Shown here: in pieces, positions 1 to 12,366 of the stretch
How positions within the stretch are numbered: position 1 is the stretch's first letter
How the letters are laid out: each line of letters begins with the position of its first letter
Source of the DNA: Hybos culiciformis
Lineage: Eukaryota > Arthropoda > Insecta > Diptera > Hybotidae
DNA: 64,000 nt
Reading direction: 5' to 3'
NCBI GenBank assembly: GCA_964007475.1
Contig: OZ023273.1
Coordinates: 97,878,533 to 97,942,532 of the forward strand
Made by a program: the position numbers and the translations under genes
Notes under the pieces: generated by a model
Seen by the model: only the letters and a program-made list of their open reading frames with translations
What the model was told of the DNA's origin: nothing
Database searches by the model: none

Positions 1-483
1 GGATTTGAGGGTTTGGGTACCACCTCTACTGCCTCAACAAATTTAAGCCAAATCGGGATTGTACACGTTAGCTGAACTTTGTCCAAAACATCTAAGATAT
101 AAGAGCTAGGTACGATCTAGCTATAAGAGCTAGGTACGATAGCTAGATAGTTTTTTTAGTTTATATAAATTTTAATTAAATTTTAAAACATATTTGAATT
201 TTTTTAAATTCATTTAAAATTAAAGATAAGTAAAGTATAATAGGTACCTAGAGCTTAGAAATTATTATAACAAAAAAAAATTCAATTTACTTTACCAGGG
301 TGAAAAAAAATTTATGGATTAAATTTGCTCGATTTATGGAAACTTTCATTTAAACAAATACGTTTTTTTTTCTTAAAAATTAATATTAATCCTGTAATAA
401 ATCACATTTAATAATTAAATTATATTTTTTTAGCTTTTAATCGCATTTTACAGATTAATCTTTAGTTTTTGTATAGGAAATCT
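1..483. other. AT-rich sequence without a recognisable gene
   Basis: No convincing reading frame. A short direct duplication of about 24 bp (ATAAGAGCTAGGTACGAT...) lies near 100-145. The stretch ends at the 6-bp target duplication AAATCT of the next element. Confidence 0.6.
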
Positions 484-516
484 CCGAGGGGTCAACCACA
501 GCTTAAATAAAAATGC

Positions 517-618
517 AAGTATTCCCAATTTTGGCAATAAACTGTATTTATTGCCATATTGCCAATATATTGCCAATATTGCTAATATTCCCAAATATTG
601 CCAAATATTGTCATATGT
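517..618. repeat. TATTGCC-type degenerate array, left
   Basis: Runs of ATTGCCAAT, ATTCCCAA and ATTGCTAAT follow the left terminal repeat of the surrounding element. The same motif recurs at its right end. Confidence 0.65.
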
Positions 619-1615
619 GACTTGTAGCCCTATCTACGAACGATTTTTGAATTGATTATCAACAGAATTGGAATGCTCTCATCAAGTAGATGCATTTCAA
701 TAAAAAAAATTTGAAAATCGGTTTATAAATAGCCGAGAAATCTTAATTTTAGTATTTGAGCAGATTTTCAGTATAAATTTTCCTTGCGGTTTCAAATTGA
801 TTATGTTGGATAAATGTCTCTCTACAGCTTTCGTAATTTTCAACCGATCATCAATGTTTAGGTGTCAAAATGAAAGATGAGATTGTCTTCTATAATTTAA
901 CGAAGTAAAAAAAAAATTATAATATGAGTTACAATGCCTTTAATGCTTGAAAAAGTGACCGGACTGAGTTTTTTTAATTATTTATTATTACTATATCGAC
1001 TATATCAGTCTTTAAATTCGAAATGATTGGGCGGTTTCAATGATATTTATGTCGTTGGACAGGTAATTAGAACAGCTTTCCCTTGGTATAAAGTAAATGG
1101 TGTTTCGATGACTTGTTACCGACTTATGGTTACAAATGTACAAATATATACCTCAGAAAGCATGAAAAATTGCAATTGGTCCATATAAAAAATTCAAGCT
1201 GATGCAAACGAACCAAGTATCATTTTTAACTTACTTTTGGGTGAGGATTCAAAAATTATAGTGAGGTCTCTGGAGCATCCATGAAGAAGAAATTTGTTCT
1301 GCAGAATTATTGAACTTTTATAAAAATAATTTTCAATTAATTTTTTCGAAAAATAATTTTTGCCAGAAAAAATTGTTATACATGTTCGGTAGTAAATTAT
1401 AATACTTTGACGGCATAAGAAAAAGAAAAAATGCTACCTATAAAAAAAAACTTACTTAATATTTATAGACTTAGTTACTTAATATTTAAAGACTTTACAA
1501 TAACTTTTTTTAATATTATGATTAATACTTATTATAATTATTATTAGAATTTTTTTTTTTTTTTGGGCTGATTGAATGAAAAAAAAGTATTCTTTGTCTC
1601 CTTTCGCTTTCACAA

Positions 1616-1960
1616 ATTGGTTATTTTGTGTAGAAAATATATTTCTTTATTTGTGTAGAAAATATATTTCTCCCTAGTTATTTGTGTAGAAAATATATTT
1701 CTTTAGTTATTTGTGTAGAAATATATTTCTTCATAGTTATTTGTGAACAAAATATATTTCTTCAATGCAAATTATTTGAAAAATATATTTTTGGTAGTTA
1801 TTGATTTTTCGATAAGAAATATACCTATTTCTTCATAAAAAATATATAAGTTAGATAAGAAATATACTTTTTCATAGAAATTATTTGAAAAAAAATATTT
1901 TTTCATAGTGTTTTGTTTGGAAATATTATTTTGGTAGCAATTTGTATGGAAATATATTGC
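1616..1960. repeat. Degenerate tandem repeat, about 25-30 bp unit
   Basis: Units resembling TTATTTGTGTAGAAAATATA followed by TTTCTT are repeated and become progressively degenerate to the right. Non-coding. Confidence 0.65.
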
Positions 1961-2151
1961 AATATCAACTTTTGTTCCACAAATATCAGAGTGATTTATT
2001 CCTTGATTAGAACAAAAGCTACTTAGTTATCTTTGATTAGGAGGAGCGTTGTGGCAGTAACGGTAGTTTCTTTTCTATTTGTTTGTAGTATGTAGAATAT
2101 TTTCTGTAAAAAGTATACATTTGCAATATTTACATAAAAAGCAATACTTAA

Positions 2152-2289
2152 AGAATGCGTTCCCAAACTGAAATTATTTGAAAACATGTAAAATAACAGC
2201 TGTGAAACCGTGTCGTTCCAACACTAGAAATCCTAGAAATTAAAATAATTTTTCAGTTTCTAAAATATTCTCAGTTTGGGAACGCATTG
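2152..2289. mobile_element. Small MITE flanked by TTAA
   Basis: Inverted ends AATGCGTTCCCAAACTGA face each other over about 138 bp and are flanked by TTAA at 2148-2151 and 2290-2293. TTAA duplication is typical of piggyBac-type elements, but the termini match by one base less on one side, so the class is tentative. Confidence 0.5.
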
Positions 2290-2343
2290 TTAATTTTTTT
2301 ATTAGAAAATGTTAATGTATTGTGTATAATTATGACATTATAG

Positions 2344-2530
2344 ATGAAATATTGCCAAACTATTACTCGTATTCCCAATTTATTGCTCTTATTGCCAATT
2401 TATTGCCTAAAATTGCCAAAAATTCCCCTGTATTGCCAAAAATTCCCCTGTATTGTTTTATTGCCGCAATTAATTGAATTATTCCCTATATTGCCAACTT
2501 ATTGCCGTTATTGCCGAAGCAAAATGCAAG
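2344..2530. repeat. TATTGCC-type degenerate array, right
   Basis: Repeats of ATTGCCAAA, ATTCCCCTGT and TATTGCCG mirror the array at 517-618 near the other end of the same element. The open frame across it is only a by-product of the repeat. Confidence 0.65.
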
Positions 2531-2665
2531 TATTCCTTTGGTGGTTGACCCCTCGGAAATCTCATAGGGTTTCATACATTTGTTATGATTTTTATGCCTA
2601 CGAGATGCTGTCTATGTATTGTTTTTTTTTTTAATAGGGGGCTTTTAATTTATGTTGGTATTGAT

Positions 2666-2843
2666 ACAATACATGTTAATCAAATTTGTTATACAGCTCG
2701 TTTTGTATACACCCAAACATATAGACACTCGTCAATATTATATCACTCGACCTTCGGTCTCGTGATATAAACATGACTCGTGTCTATGTGTTTGTGTGTA
2801 TACAAAACTCGCAAGAATAACAAATTTTCTTAACATGTATTGT
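2666..2843 (+). mobile_element. 178-bp hairpin MITE, copy 1
   Basis: Ends are ACAATACATGTTAA and its complement. The whole sequence folds back on itself around a centre near GACCTTCGGTC. The arms contain CTCGTGTCTATGTGTTTGTG-type sequence. A second copy of identical length lies in opposite orientation at 7710-7887. Similarity runs slightly past the right end (AATCTACTA), so the true boundary may be a few bases outside. Confidence 0.7.
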
Positions 2844-4711
2844 AATCTACTAATAATACAAAATATTATTAGATTATTACGTTATTACGTATTAAGTAAA
2901 ATTTCATTACAAAGCCAAAAAAATTTCCATAAAAACCCAAAAATTACAATTGGGACAGATTTTTTGAATAAATAGTTTCAAAAAATAAAATTGTTGTATA
3001 GTTTGTATACGAATTAAGCGTCTCTAGCACTCTCATATCTTGTAAATTACTTCTTTATTGATCAAATTTAATGCTTTTATAAAAAAAACATATACCTATT
3101 AGCGTTTTCGGCTACACAGTTCTGTAAACCAATAAATTTATACATGTATATCATTCTACATGATTATTTTTTTCTCATTTTGGTTGAGTATTATCAAAAA
3201 ATAAATTATTATTATTATTATTATTATTATTATACAACAATCAGAAATTCTAAGCTTCAATATAGTGTTCAATATAGGAAAATCGTTGTTATTATATGTT
3301 CAAAAGATAATAACATATATAATCATTTTCTTAACACAATAGTAATTTTATTTACCACAATTTTATATATTACATATATATTTACTGATATTTAATGTAT
3401 TTGAAGTTTAAGGAGAAAATTATTGTTTAATTGGGATCTCAGAAAGTTATTTACGAGCTTTCGTTATCCAGGATATAAAACAAAATTTATATATATAAAT
3501 CTAATAAAATAAATATTATTTTTTATCTAAATTGTATTCCTGATTTCATATTATAGTTGATTGGTTTTTATGATTCGATCAAAGATTTGTTTATTATTAT
3601 TGTGATAAAATTTGTAGCACATTAATTGAACTTTATGTTTGTGTTAAACATAGAGGGTGCTAAAAATAAATTAAATAACAATTTTTTTTTACGATAGTGT
3701 TATATTATAACAAAATCTTATCGATTAGAAAAATTATATTTATAGGTATATATAAGGATGTATGTATGTTACATAATGTATTTTTTAATTAGGTTTCACC
3801 ATAATAATAATAATAGAAAGAAACACATATCGCCAATCTGATTATTAGTTTGTAATAAAGTTTATCTAAAAATTAAACTTATTCCTGTATTTTATTTAAC
3901 CAGTCATTAAATATTTTTATATATTATACAAGGTGTAGTATTTGATGAAATCTATTGATATCAAATCAAGTGTGGCCTAAAAAACGTTTTCATTATAATA
4001 TATTTCTTCCACCTACAATTCGAATATAAGAATTCATAAATTAAATTGCAATATCAATTAAATTTTATGAAACTTCTTCAATAAAATCAAAATTCAAGGA
4101 CACTATAATAATCGATTCGATTGAATATACTTTGTCAATGTATAGTTTGTTTTTGATTATATTTTGTACAGCAATCAATGTCCATCGGATGAAATTTTTG
4201 ATTAGCTTCAAATAGAAAACCGTACTCCGCAATGTTACTTTATGCGAGACAGAACAAATGTTGTTATCATCACAAACGTTTCTTACGACTTCCCACTTCA
4301 AAATAATTTCTAAATATATGTATATTATAAATATTATTTTATATAGTTGAAAATTAAATTGACAATACATTCTAACATACCGTTTAATTTTTTTTTTTGT
4401 TATACGGAGGATCCTTTTTTTGATTTCGTCACCTTTAATGAAAAATTAATGAATAAATAATCTGTCACTTTAGAATTTGCATAATTAGAATTTTGCATAT
4501 TATGTGGGAAATATAAATAAAAATTCTTTTGCAATAAAAGTGAGAAAATTTAGTTAAGTGTGTTTCAATTACGTTACAATTTTTAGACTTTAATTTATTT
4601 TTTAAAGCTTTAAAATGTTATGAAGTTATGAGAATTATTTACGATTGTGATCTAGTCTAATGTAGAATGTTTAACAAGTGAATTTTAAAATATATTGTTT
4701 TGTATTGTATT
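2844..4711. other. AT-rich sequence with an ATT microsatellite
   Basis: No supportable gene. A perfect ATT/TTA trinucleotide run occupies about 3204-3232. The short open frames here are AT-rich chance frames. Confidence 0.6.
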
Positions 4712-5561
4712 CAGAGAGTTGAACCGATATTTATTTCGGTTCGGTTTTGGTTTCGTTCCTCAAATTTTTTTGTGTTCTGGTTACGTTTCGGTTTAGTATT
4801 TTTTTTTTCGTTCCGGTTACGGTTACGGTTTCGGTTACGGTTACACTATTATTTTTTTAATTTTTTCTAAAAACTGACAAAAATGCAGTAGAATAACATA
4901 ATCTAAAGCGACATAAAATAAATTGCCTTTATGTCATATCAGTATTTTGGGGGACGGATTCTTTGGCGTTTTCGTATGTTAAGTATACAAAATACATACA
5001 TTACATTATTTTGTAATATTTACAAATATGTAAAAGGGGGAGTTTGAAATAGTAATTTGTACCTCCAAAATTTTTCATGCAAAGTTTACTAATTTTAGGA
5101 AAAAATTCACATAAAAACCCTAAAGAAAAACAAAATTATAGCGGCGCAACAACTTTCTATTATGAATTCAGATACAAATATTACTTACAAAATAAAGAAC
5201 AAAAAGGCATTGAAATAAATTTATCTGGGACTTAATCTAAATTTAGTTAAGCTCAACACTATACAACACTATAATTACATATACGAACATTGCGGATTTT
5301 CACTTTTCGGATTCTAAAATATATCAAAAATAAGTTAAACATTTTTCTTGGATGTAAAAAAATGTCTAAATGTAAGCACAATTTTTTCTTTTGTAAAAAA
5401 AACTAAAAGAACGAAAAAGAAACCGAAAAAAATTTCGTTCCGGTTTCAGTTACGGTTTTTCGTTTTTACTAAATTTCGGTTCGGTTACGGTTACGGTTTC
5501 GCATAAAATTTCGGTTTTTTCCGGTTTTCGGTTTTCGGTTCAGTTCCGGTTCAAGTCTCTG
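4712..5561. mobile_element. hAT-like non-autonomous element with TTACGG/TTTCGG repeats
   Basis: Terminal inverted repeats CAGAGAGTTGAACCG (left) and CAGAGACTTGAACCG (right, complement) are flanked by a perfect 8-bp duplication ATTGTATT (4704-4711 and 5562-5569). CAG-starting ends plus an 8-bp duplication are the hAT signature. Both subterminal zones are arrays of TTACGG, TTTCGG and TTCGGT hexamers, about 150 bp on the left and 120 bp on the right. No transposase frame is present. Confidence 0.85.
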
Positions 5562-7709
5562 ATTGTATTATTTAATAAAATTATCAAATTGTACAAAATT
5601 TATTACATTCTAGTTTGTAAAACGAAATGTTATAATAAATTAAAAAGTATATAAGATATATGTTGTAACTTGTAACAGTAACATCTACAGCTAAGATTAC
5701 ACTGTTTTTGTATCAAAATATTAAGAAAAAATTTATTTTTAAATTAGTTTGTGATGTTTATAAATTGTTGAACTTGTTTATTTAGGGTATTACTTGTAAT
5801 CTTACATCCAGTATCTTTTTTTTTTTTTTAATAAAATTATAATTTACTTTGTAAATTGCTAATTATTGAATACTTTTAAAATTCATCCATTCTATTTTGA
5901 TAGTGTTTAATTATAGTATCTGTACAAAAATTCCCGTTTGAAGAAATTAGGGAATTTTAAATTGCAGAATTTTTTTTTCTGTCGGATTTTGTTTCGCGTA
6001 ATTATAAATTGAGAAATAACATTACCAACGTCCTTTAATTTTGTAATTTTTGATTTATTGTACACAAATGTTTCCCTCCATTTCTGCGAGCTTCTTCGGA
6101 GCTTAAACCACGTAGTTATTTTACATTTATACATGTAATTTATTTTAAAATTAAGATTTATTTTACAATTAAATAAATATTTTTATTAATAAACATAAAT
6201 TATATAATAAACATAAATAACATAATTATGCCCGTACAATATAAATGATTAAAAACTATCAACTATGATTATCAAATTAAAACTATATATAATATGAATA
6301 TGTATACTTAAAGATATTTGGCTTACTCTCTATCGACCTGCAGCACTTTTATAATATAGATAGATAATTACTTGAGATTTTTTTTGATATTTTTTTTTTC
6401 CGAATGGACCTTCCAAACTTATATAATATGAATAAAACGAATCTCATTAAAAAATTTGGCCAAATACTAAGAAAAAAGTTTTTTTTTTCCCATTATGAAA
6501 TATTCGAGATATGCACATTATATTGAGGATATCAAATTTATTTCAACAAAACGTTGAAAAGATTCAGTCTGTTCGATTTATGTTTTTAAAGTAAAAAAAT
6601 AAAAAAATAAAAGTATATATATAAAATAAAAAACTAGAAAACTTTATGTTGGTTTGAAATTTAAGACTTCATTTGAAAAATAAATGAAATAAAAAACTTT
6701 TTTCTTTTTTTTTTTTTTAAATGCATGAATAAATTTAACTTAGAATAACAAAAAGTTTTATTTACTCATGCATAGATAATCTGTTTTTAAATAAAGTCAC
6801 TTAAAATGTAAGCAAATTTAATAAAAAAAGTTTTAAGTTGAAAACATTCAGCAATTAAATTCTATAACAGAACTGATATGTACAAAGTCATACATCCAAA
6901 GAATGTAAAATACATAATATATTAATAAATAAAATATATGTAAATAATCCTTTTTTCCTATATTTTTATTGCAAAAAGAGTTCGAGCATATTATATTACA
7001 ACAGAACACTATTACCTGTACCCAGAGGATTAGGAACTTAGTAAATTTTTTTTTTCTTTATAAGTTTAAGATTTATTTAAATATTCATATATGTATTTTT
7101 CTTTTGATTAGGTAATATAATTTTTTGTTCCAATTTTAAAAAAGAAATGATATTCAACTCCTTTTCTCAATGTGTAATAATTTTTGTTGTACTTTAAATT
7201 AAGAACGTATAGTTTGATTTTAAAAACGCACAGGACCTCCAAGAAAAGTTTTGAAACAAATAAAGAACTAAAGATGGTATATTTACCATTATAAAACCTC
7301 AAAACAGGAAAATTAATTAATTATTAAAAGCTGAAAAAGAAGCCAAATTTAATCATGTTTAATCTTTTTTGTGCAAAAGAAAAAATAAAAATTTTAAAAA
7401 CAAGAAACTATAAAAAATATGGCAAGAGTAAGCCAAGAGTATGAAAATAATACCATATATAAAAGGTTTTTAATCATTGTTCTTCAGTTTTGAAAAGAGT
7501 GCGAACTTATTTCATAAATCACCAAGTAAAAGATAAAAGTAAAAAACTAATAACCACAGACCAGTAAATATTCTAAAAATCTACTGTTTCCCAATTAAAT
7601 GAAGTAATTTGATGTTCTCAATAAATGTTTGAAATGAAACAAGCTATATTTAATTAATACTGTAAGCAAAATGTTGCTGGAGTTTGAAGTTTTAATTTAA
7701 TAGTAGATT
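5562..7709. other. AT-rich sequence, nothing recognised
   Basis: Poly-A/T rich, with no conserved protein similarity in either strand and no clear terminal-repeat pair. Confidence 0.55.
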
Positions 7710-7887
7710 ACAATACATGTTATGAAAATTTGTTATTCTTGCGAGTTGTATATACACACAAACACATAAACACGAGTCATATTTATATCACGAGACCGAA
7801 GGTCGAGTGATATAATATTGACTCGTGTCTATGTGTTTGTGTGTATACACAACGAGCTGTATAACAAATTTGATTAACATGTATTGT
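7710..7887 (-). mobile_element. 178-bp hairpin MITE, copy 2 (inverted)
   Basis: Same termini, length and hairpin centre as the copy at 2666-2843, inserted in the opposite orientation. The sequence directly to its right (TGTACTGCTTTAATGTACAT) recurs at about 26996, which suggests that this MITE sits inside or beside a larger repeat family. Confidence 0.7.
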
Positions 7888-7974
7888 GTACTGCTTTAAT
7901 GTACATGTGAGAGGGAGTTGCAAAGAGAGAATATAGAGATAATTTATAATAAAAATAAAGATAAAGGAAAACAA

Positions 7975-8160
7975 GGGAATTTTTCCACGTTAATTATCCT
8001 TTAATTTCCCTTTCTTTTAGAGATAAAAGAAGAAAAGGGAATTTTTCCACGTTAATTATCCTTTAATTTCTCTTTCTTTCAGAGATAAAAGAAGAAAAGG
8101 GAATTTTTCCACTTTAATTATCCTTTAATTTCTCTTTCTTTTAGAGATAAAAAAAAAGGG
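7975..8160. repeat. Tandem repeat, three units of about 62 bp
   Basis: Units begin GGGAATTTTTCCAC at 7975, 8037 and 8099 and contain TTAATTATCCTTTAATTTC and AGAGATAAAAGAAGAAAA. The units differ at only a few positions. The third is slightly shorter. Confidence 0.85.
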
Positions 8161-8235
8161 AAATATTGTGAGTGTGAGAGATATTATTTTTGTTTATAGT
8201 ATTACGCAGTTCAAAATGAAGAAAGTAAATACAAT

Positions 8236-8302
8236 ATAGGGAAATGTAAATACAATTTACATCACAGGGAAATGTAAATACAATTTACATTTCCCTATAA
8301 TT
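8236..8302. repeat. Short hairpin with ATTTACATTTCCCTAT arms
   Basis: ATAGGGAAATGTAAAT near 8236 pairs with ATTTACATTTCCCTAT ending near 8302. An extra direct copy of AGGGAAATGTAAATACAA lies between them. Confidence 0.6.
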
Positions 8303-8490
8303 GCATGTGTATTGATGAATGTAATGGACCATTTACCGAGCTAAATTTGTGAATGTAAATACAACTTACCGAAGACATGCACATTAAAATTAATTCTGAT
8401 ACATCTGCTCTTATTGTAGCATTGTTAAGTTGGTGTATGTAGTTCTGATAGAAAATTTGCTCTTTGTTTTCTTTTTTAATTAATTTTTTT

Positions 8491-8606
8491 TATACACCCG
8501 ACTTTGACTCTGTTCATGTTCTCGACTACGGGTTTTATCTCATACCAATTGCAATAACTATAGTTCTCAACTCTAAACTCGACATTAAACCTGGGTGTAT
8601 GTATTG
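8491..8606. repeat. Small inverted-repeat element with ACACCC ends
   Basis: TATACACCCGAC at the left faces CTGGGTGTATG at the right, with further imperfect pairing inside (CTCGACTACGG / CTCGACATTAA region). It could be a Tc1/mariner-like MITE. The two opposing 72-aa frames here are products of the palindrome. Confidence 0.35.
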
Positions 8607-9668
8607 TAAATTTGGTTGCCATTGTGAAAAATTCAAATGTCTGCCATGTTGTATATATGTATGTAAAAAAATTACGACATGAATGTCTGGGCACAAGTTA
8701 AAAGAAAACTCTTTAATAATCAGAATAAAAAATCTTACCTTACTGGCTTCTTTAGTTCTCTAGCATTTAATTCGTTTTATTGTTAACATTCTTACTCACA
8801 ATATCCTGTGTAACAATACTTTGAAAAATCCAAAGAAAAGAAACTTAAGATTGATTAAAAACCATTATTTATTATTAATTTAGTTTTGTTATCGCAAGAA
8901 TGTATATATATAATAGAAGCCTTTCTAATTAACTTTTGAAAACAATTTTTCGTTGAAGTACTATCGATACAACTTCAATAGTGAAATTAACTTTTTTTTT
9001 CATAAAAATGAAAATTTATTATTAAAAAACAATTATGTTTTACCAATATTGAAATTTTCGTAAAAGATATTATTTTCTTTCATTATCAGACTCTCCTGTA
9101 GTGGAATAATTGCAATACCTATTTATAATTTTATTCTTGCAGTGTGTGAGATGTTAATATAAGTATATATATACATCTCTATATCGTATACATTAATTTA
9201 ATCTCAACAAATTTTCATAATATTCCAATAAAATGGTAAATTTTCCATAGAACTTTTGTTTTTTTATTTTTTTTTTTAATTTAAATATCAGAATATACAA
9301 TTAGCCAAAATACGTATATTGTGTTGGCAGGGCTTTATATTTATAAAGATAAATGAAAATAAAACAAAAAAAAATTAACCAGAAAATAATGTTTTTATTT
9401 TTTTTTTTAATTTCTTTCATTAAATTTTCAATTAATCTTAAAATTAAAACCAAAATAATTAACGAAAAAAAAAAACACACATCAAACTATAAAAATGTTA
9501 ATCATCATAATTTTTTCTCTTCATACAACATTCAAATTCCGTAATTCTGGTTTATATGCTTTTTTTTTGTGTTTTCGTCTGTTTGGAATAATGTTTTTGG
9601 CATATTGTTTTGGCAAATTAAATTATTTTGGCAAATTAAATAATGTCGTAAAAGAATACTGATCATTT
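8607..9668. other. AT-rich sequence, nothing recognised
   Basis: Homopolymer-rich; no gene or element boundary found. Confidence 0.5.
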
Positions 9669-9670
9669 TA

Positions 9671-10510
9671 AAAGGTGTTTTTTAAGTCCGATAAAACTTC
9701 AAATTGTAAAAAATAACACAAAAAATTAAATTTTAATCCAAAAAATATTTCTGTTCGAAAGATCAATCCATGGCATTAACATTTGAAAATAATTTCGGGC
9801 ATATGGTTCTTGACGTAGCGAATTCTCGACGTCCAATTTTAGGCCACTTTTTCGAGCTCTGCTGGCCGTATGTCACGAATAACATGAAAAATGTTGGCCT
9901 CCAAGGCGTCAATTGTTGCTGATTTATCTGCATAAACCAGTGACTTCACGTAGCCCCACAGGAAATAATCGAGAGGTGTCAAATAGCACAACCTTGGAGG
10001 CCAATTGACAGGTCCATTTCCCGAAATCAACTTATCGTCAAATTTTGATTTCGCCGTATGGCACGTAGCGCCATCCTGTTGAAACCAGATCAATGTCATC
10101 CATATTTTCAAACAAAAAATCATTGATCATGGTGCGTTAAAGATCTCCATTGACCGTAACGCAAGCTCCGGCCTCATTTTTGAACAAATAAGGTCCGATG
10201 ATGCCACCAGCGTGTAAAACTCTGTAGGGTCTCTTGTGATTAGTCTCACTCCATATGCGGAAATTTTAGTTATTAGCAAACCCGTTAAGCCAAAAATGAG
10301 CCTCATCGCTGAAAATAATTTTGCGATAAAACAACGACTGATTTTCAAAGTAATTTTGGATAATTTGGTAGCGTTGTTCAAGCGTGAGTCTTTTCATGAT
10401 GATTTGCCAGAGTATACTGATCATAAAGGTAAAAAAAAGAGCGAAGTGTAACAGCTCGTTTGACAATTAACTCTTTCGTAAGTTCTATCTAAGCAAAAAA
10501 AAACACCCTT
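9671..10510 (-). mobile_element. Internally deleted Tc1/mariner-superfamily element
   Basis: Ends AAAGGTGTTTTTT (left) and AAGGGTGTTTTTT (complement of right) are flanked by TA at 9669-9670 and 10511-10512, as expected for Tc1/mariner insertion. The interior is a broken transposase on the minus strand. A shorter, older relative lies in a RAB14 intron near 48000-48230. Confidence 0.75.
9839..10397 (-). pseudogene. Broken Tc1/mariner-type transposase
   Basis: Such proteins cut and paste their own element with three acidic residues. The likely start is the ATG at 10397 (MKRLTLEQRYQ). About 20 residues later the frame runs straight into the first catalytic motif, FSDEAHFWLNG, so most of the DNA-binding region is deleted. 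A frameshift follows near 10266. The QQDGATCHTA motif (second Asp) and the C-terminal LTPLDYFLWGYVKS motif are then read in another frame below 10123. The third catalytic position, normally the Asp of a CDLTP-type motif, is Tyr (CYLTP). The deletion, frameshifts and lost acid leave it inactive. The exact subfamily is not certain. Confidence 0.85.
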
Positions 10511-10512
10511 TA

Positions 10513-12358
10513 GTTTCAATCTGGAAAAATGTTCAAAGCCACATGTGTGTACTCGTATTGTAAATCACCTTAACTTGAACCCATTTTCTTGAAGACACTT
10601 TCGATGTTATTAATATGCAATATTAATAGATTTTTAGATTAAGGATATGACTTTTCAGTTTTCAAAGAAATAATTAAATTTTATTACAAGTACCTACACA
10701 AAGTTAAAATCAATCAGCTTAAGTATAGCTTTCAATCTAGAAGAAAATCAATATTCAATTATATACAATTTAATTCTGTATATTAAACCGCAATCAAATT
10801 AAGTTCAATCAAACAACGTAGAACCATAATTCTGGTTAACGTTTTAAAGACAGAAAAGAAACAATTTCTCTTTTTTTGCGTTCACATATATACAATTTTA
10901 ATAATAATCCTATATAGACTTCAACTACGCGCTTCAACAACAATTTTTCTTTTCTTCAGTTATAATGAATTTGGAAATCCAATAACAATTTATTTAAAAT
11001 AAAATTATTTAGAAGTTAATTTCGTATATACTTAAAATTATTATTATTTTATTTTAGATTTAATTTATAATAAATTCTATTTAACTTATCTTTGATAAAT
11101 AAATTACATATTGTTAAGTTTTTTATAAAGTAAATTTTCTTGACATTATTGTTTTTTATTTATCGAAACACAAATCAAATAATAATAATAGCAAAAAAAA
11201 AAGAAAATTATTTGGTATTGATTATCAATCAATATGGTTTTTTTATTTTCGGCATTAAGAAAAATTTCAGATAATTGCATTAAAATTATAGTTATTCACG
11301 AAAAATAACTATATTTCACACTGAAACACTCATTTTCTTAGATATACACATACCACCTATTAAATCTTTTTTTTTTTGTTATTTACCTATAAAACTAACC
11401 TATAAAAACAAATATACTTTTTTTTTTGTAAGTTAATAAAATGTTTTTTATATCGAAAAAATTATTATTCGAACTGATAAAAAAAAAACAATAATTCTAT
11501 ATTTAATCAGTTAACATAATAAAATTTATCGTTATCTATCACCGAATTATTGAAATAATATTTGTTTGTAAAAATATATGACGTTTTATGTTCCGCAAAA
11601 AGTTGAAATAACTGAAATCGTCTTGATTTTATGTAGGAAATGTTTCATTTCGTGGCTCATCAAAATAATAAATTAGATTTACTTTTAAAAACTCTTGCAA
11701 GATTAATTAATTTCATCAATAAAATCACCAATTCACGAATGCTCGTAGTTCGAAATTAATACTATTAATGAATTAATAACAATTTTAATTTCTTCAAAAA
11801 CTGAAATGTATATTTAATTAAATCTAATACATATATTTTTAATTAAACTAATGTATTTTATTATTATGATATTTTTTTTCTCTGTAAGCTCAGCATAAAA
11901 AGAAAATTATACCTATTTACAATTTAAATAAAAAAAAATTTTGTCTATTTCGAGCTTTCAAAAAAAAACCCCCGCCGGAAATATTCAATTTATAAATTTT
12001 AATTTATAAAGTTTTTTGTTTTAGGAATTTTCTTAAAGACATATATTTTGTATAAAGATGTGTATAAAGATATCAATTACACAATATTGTCGTGCACCAC
12101 CTAATAGGTTTTCATTATGTTGTTTCAGATAATTCTTCGCTTAGATGAGGTTATTAAAACTCTATTATTCATGCCGGAAAATCAAGCTACAAGTCATTGA
12201 ATGTTTGTTACAAAAAATAATTTTAGCAAATTTAGGTGAAATAATTTAGGTAACCACTTTTTTGTGTATTCCCACAACTTGAAAATTTTTACAAGAAGAA
12301 TAAACAAAACAAACGTTAGCCAAAAATTGAATAAAACATCTTTTTAGTCCATTATATA
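10513..12358. other. AT-rich sequence, nothing recognised
   Basis: No gene, RNA or matched terminal repeats seen. Confidence 0.5.
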
Positions 12359-12366
12359 ACTATACA

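Larger units (their letters stand above)
484..2556. mobile_element. Non-autonomous DNA transposon, 6-bp target duplication
   Basis: The ends are a perfect 16-bp terminal inverted repeat, CCGAGGGGTCAACCAC at 484-499 and its complement at 2541-2556. Both are flanked by the direct repeat AAATCT (478-483 and 2557-2562). Just inside each end lies AAAATGCAAGTATTCC in the same orientation, followed by or preceded by arrays built on TATTGCC. No transposase frame is visible. The superfamily is not recognised. A smaller MITE (2152-2289) is nested near the right end. Confidence 0.7.

Noticed and set aside
4730..5550. Telomere-like repeats
   Set aside because: TTACGG/TTTCGG arrays are confined between hAT ends with an 8-bp duplication. 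They are degenerate and run in both halves of one small element.
8464..8694. Two overlapping 72-residue frames on opposite strands
   Set aside because: They arise from an inverted-repeat element and have no family similarity.
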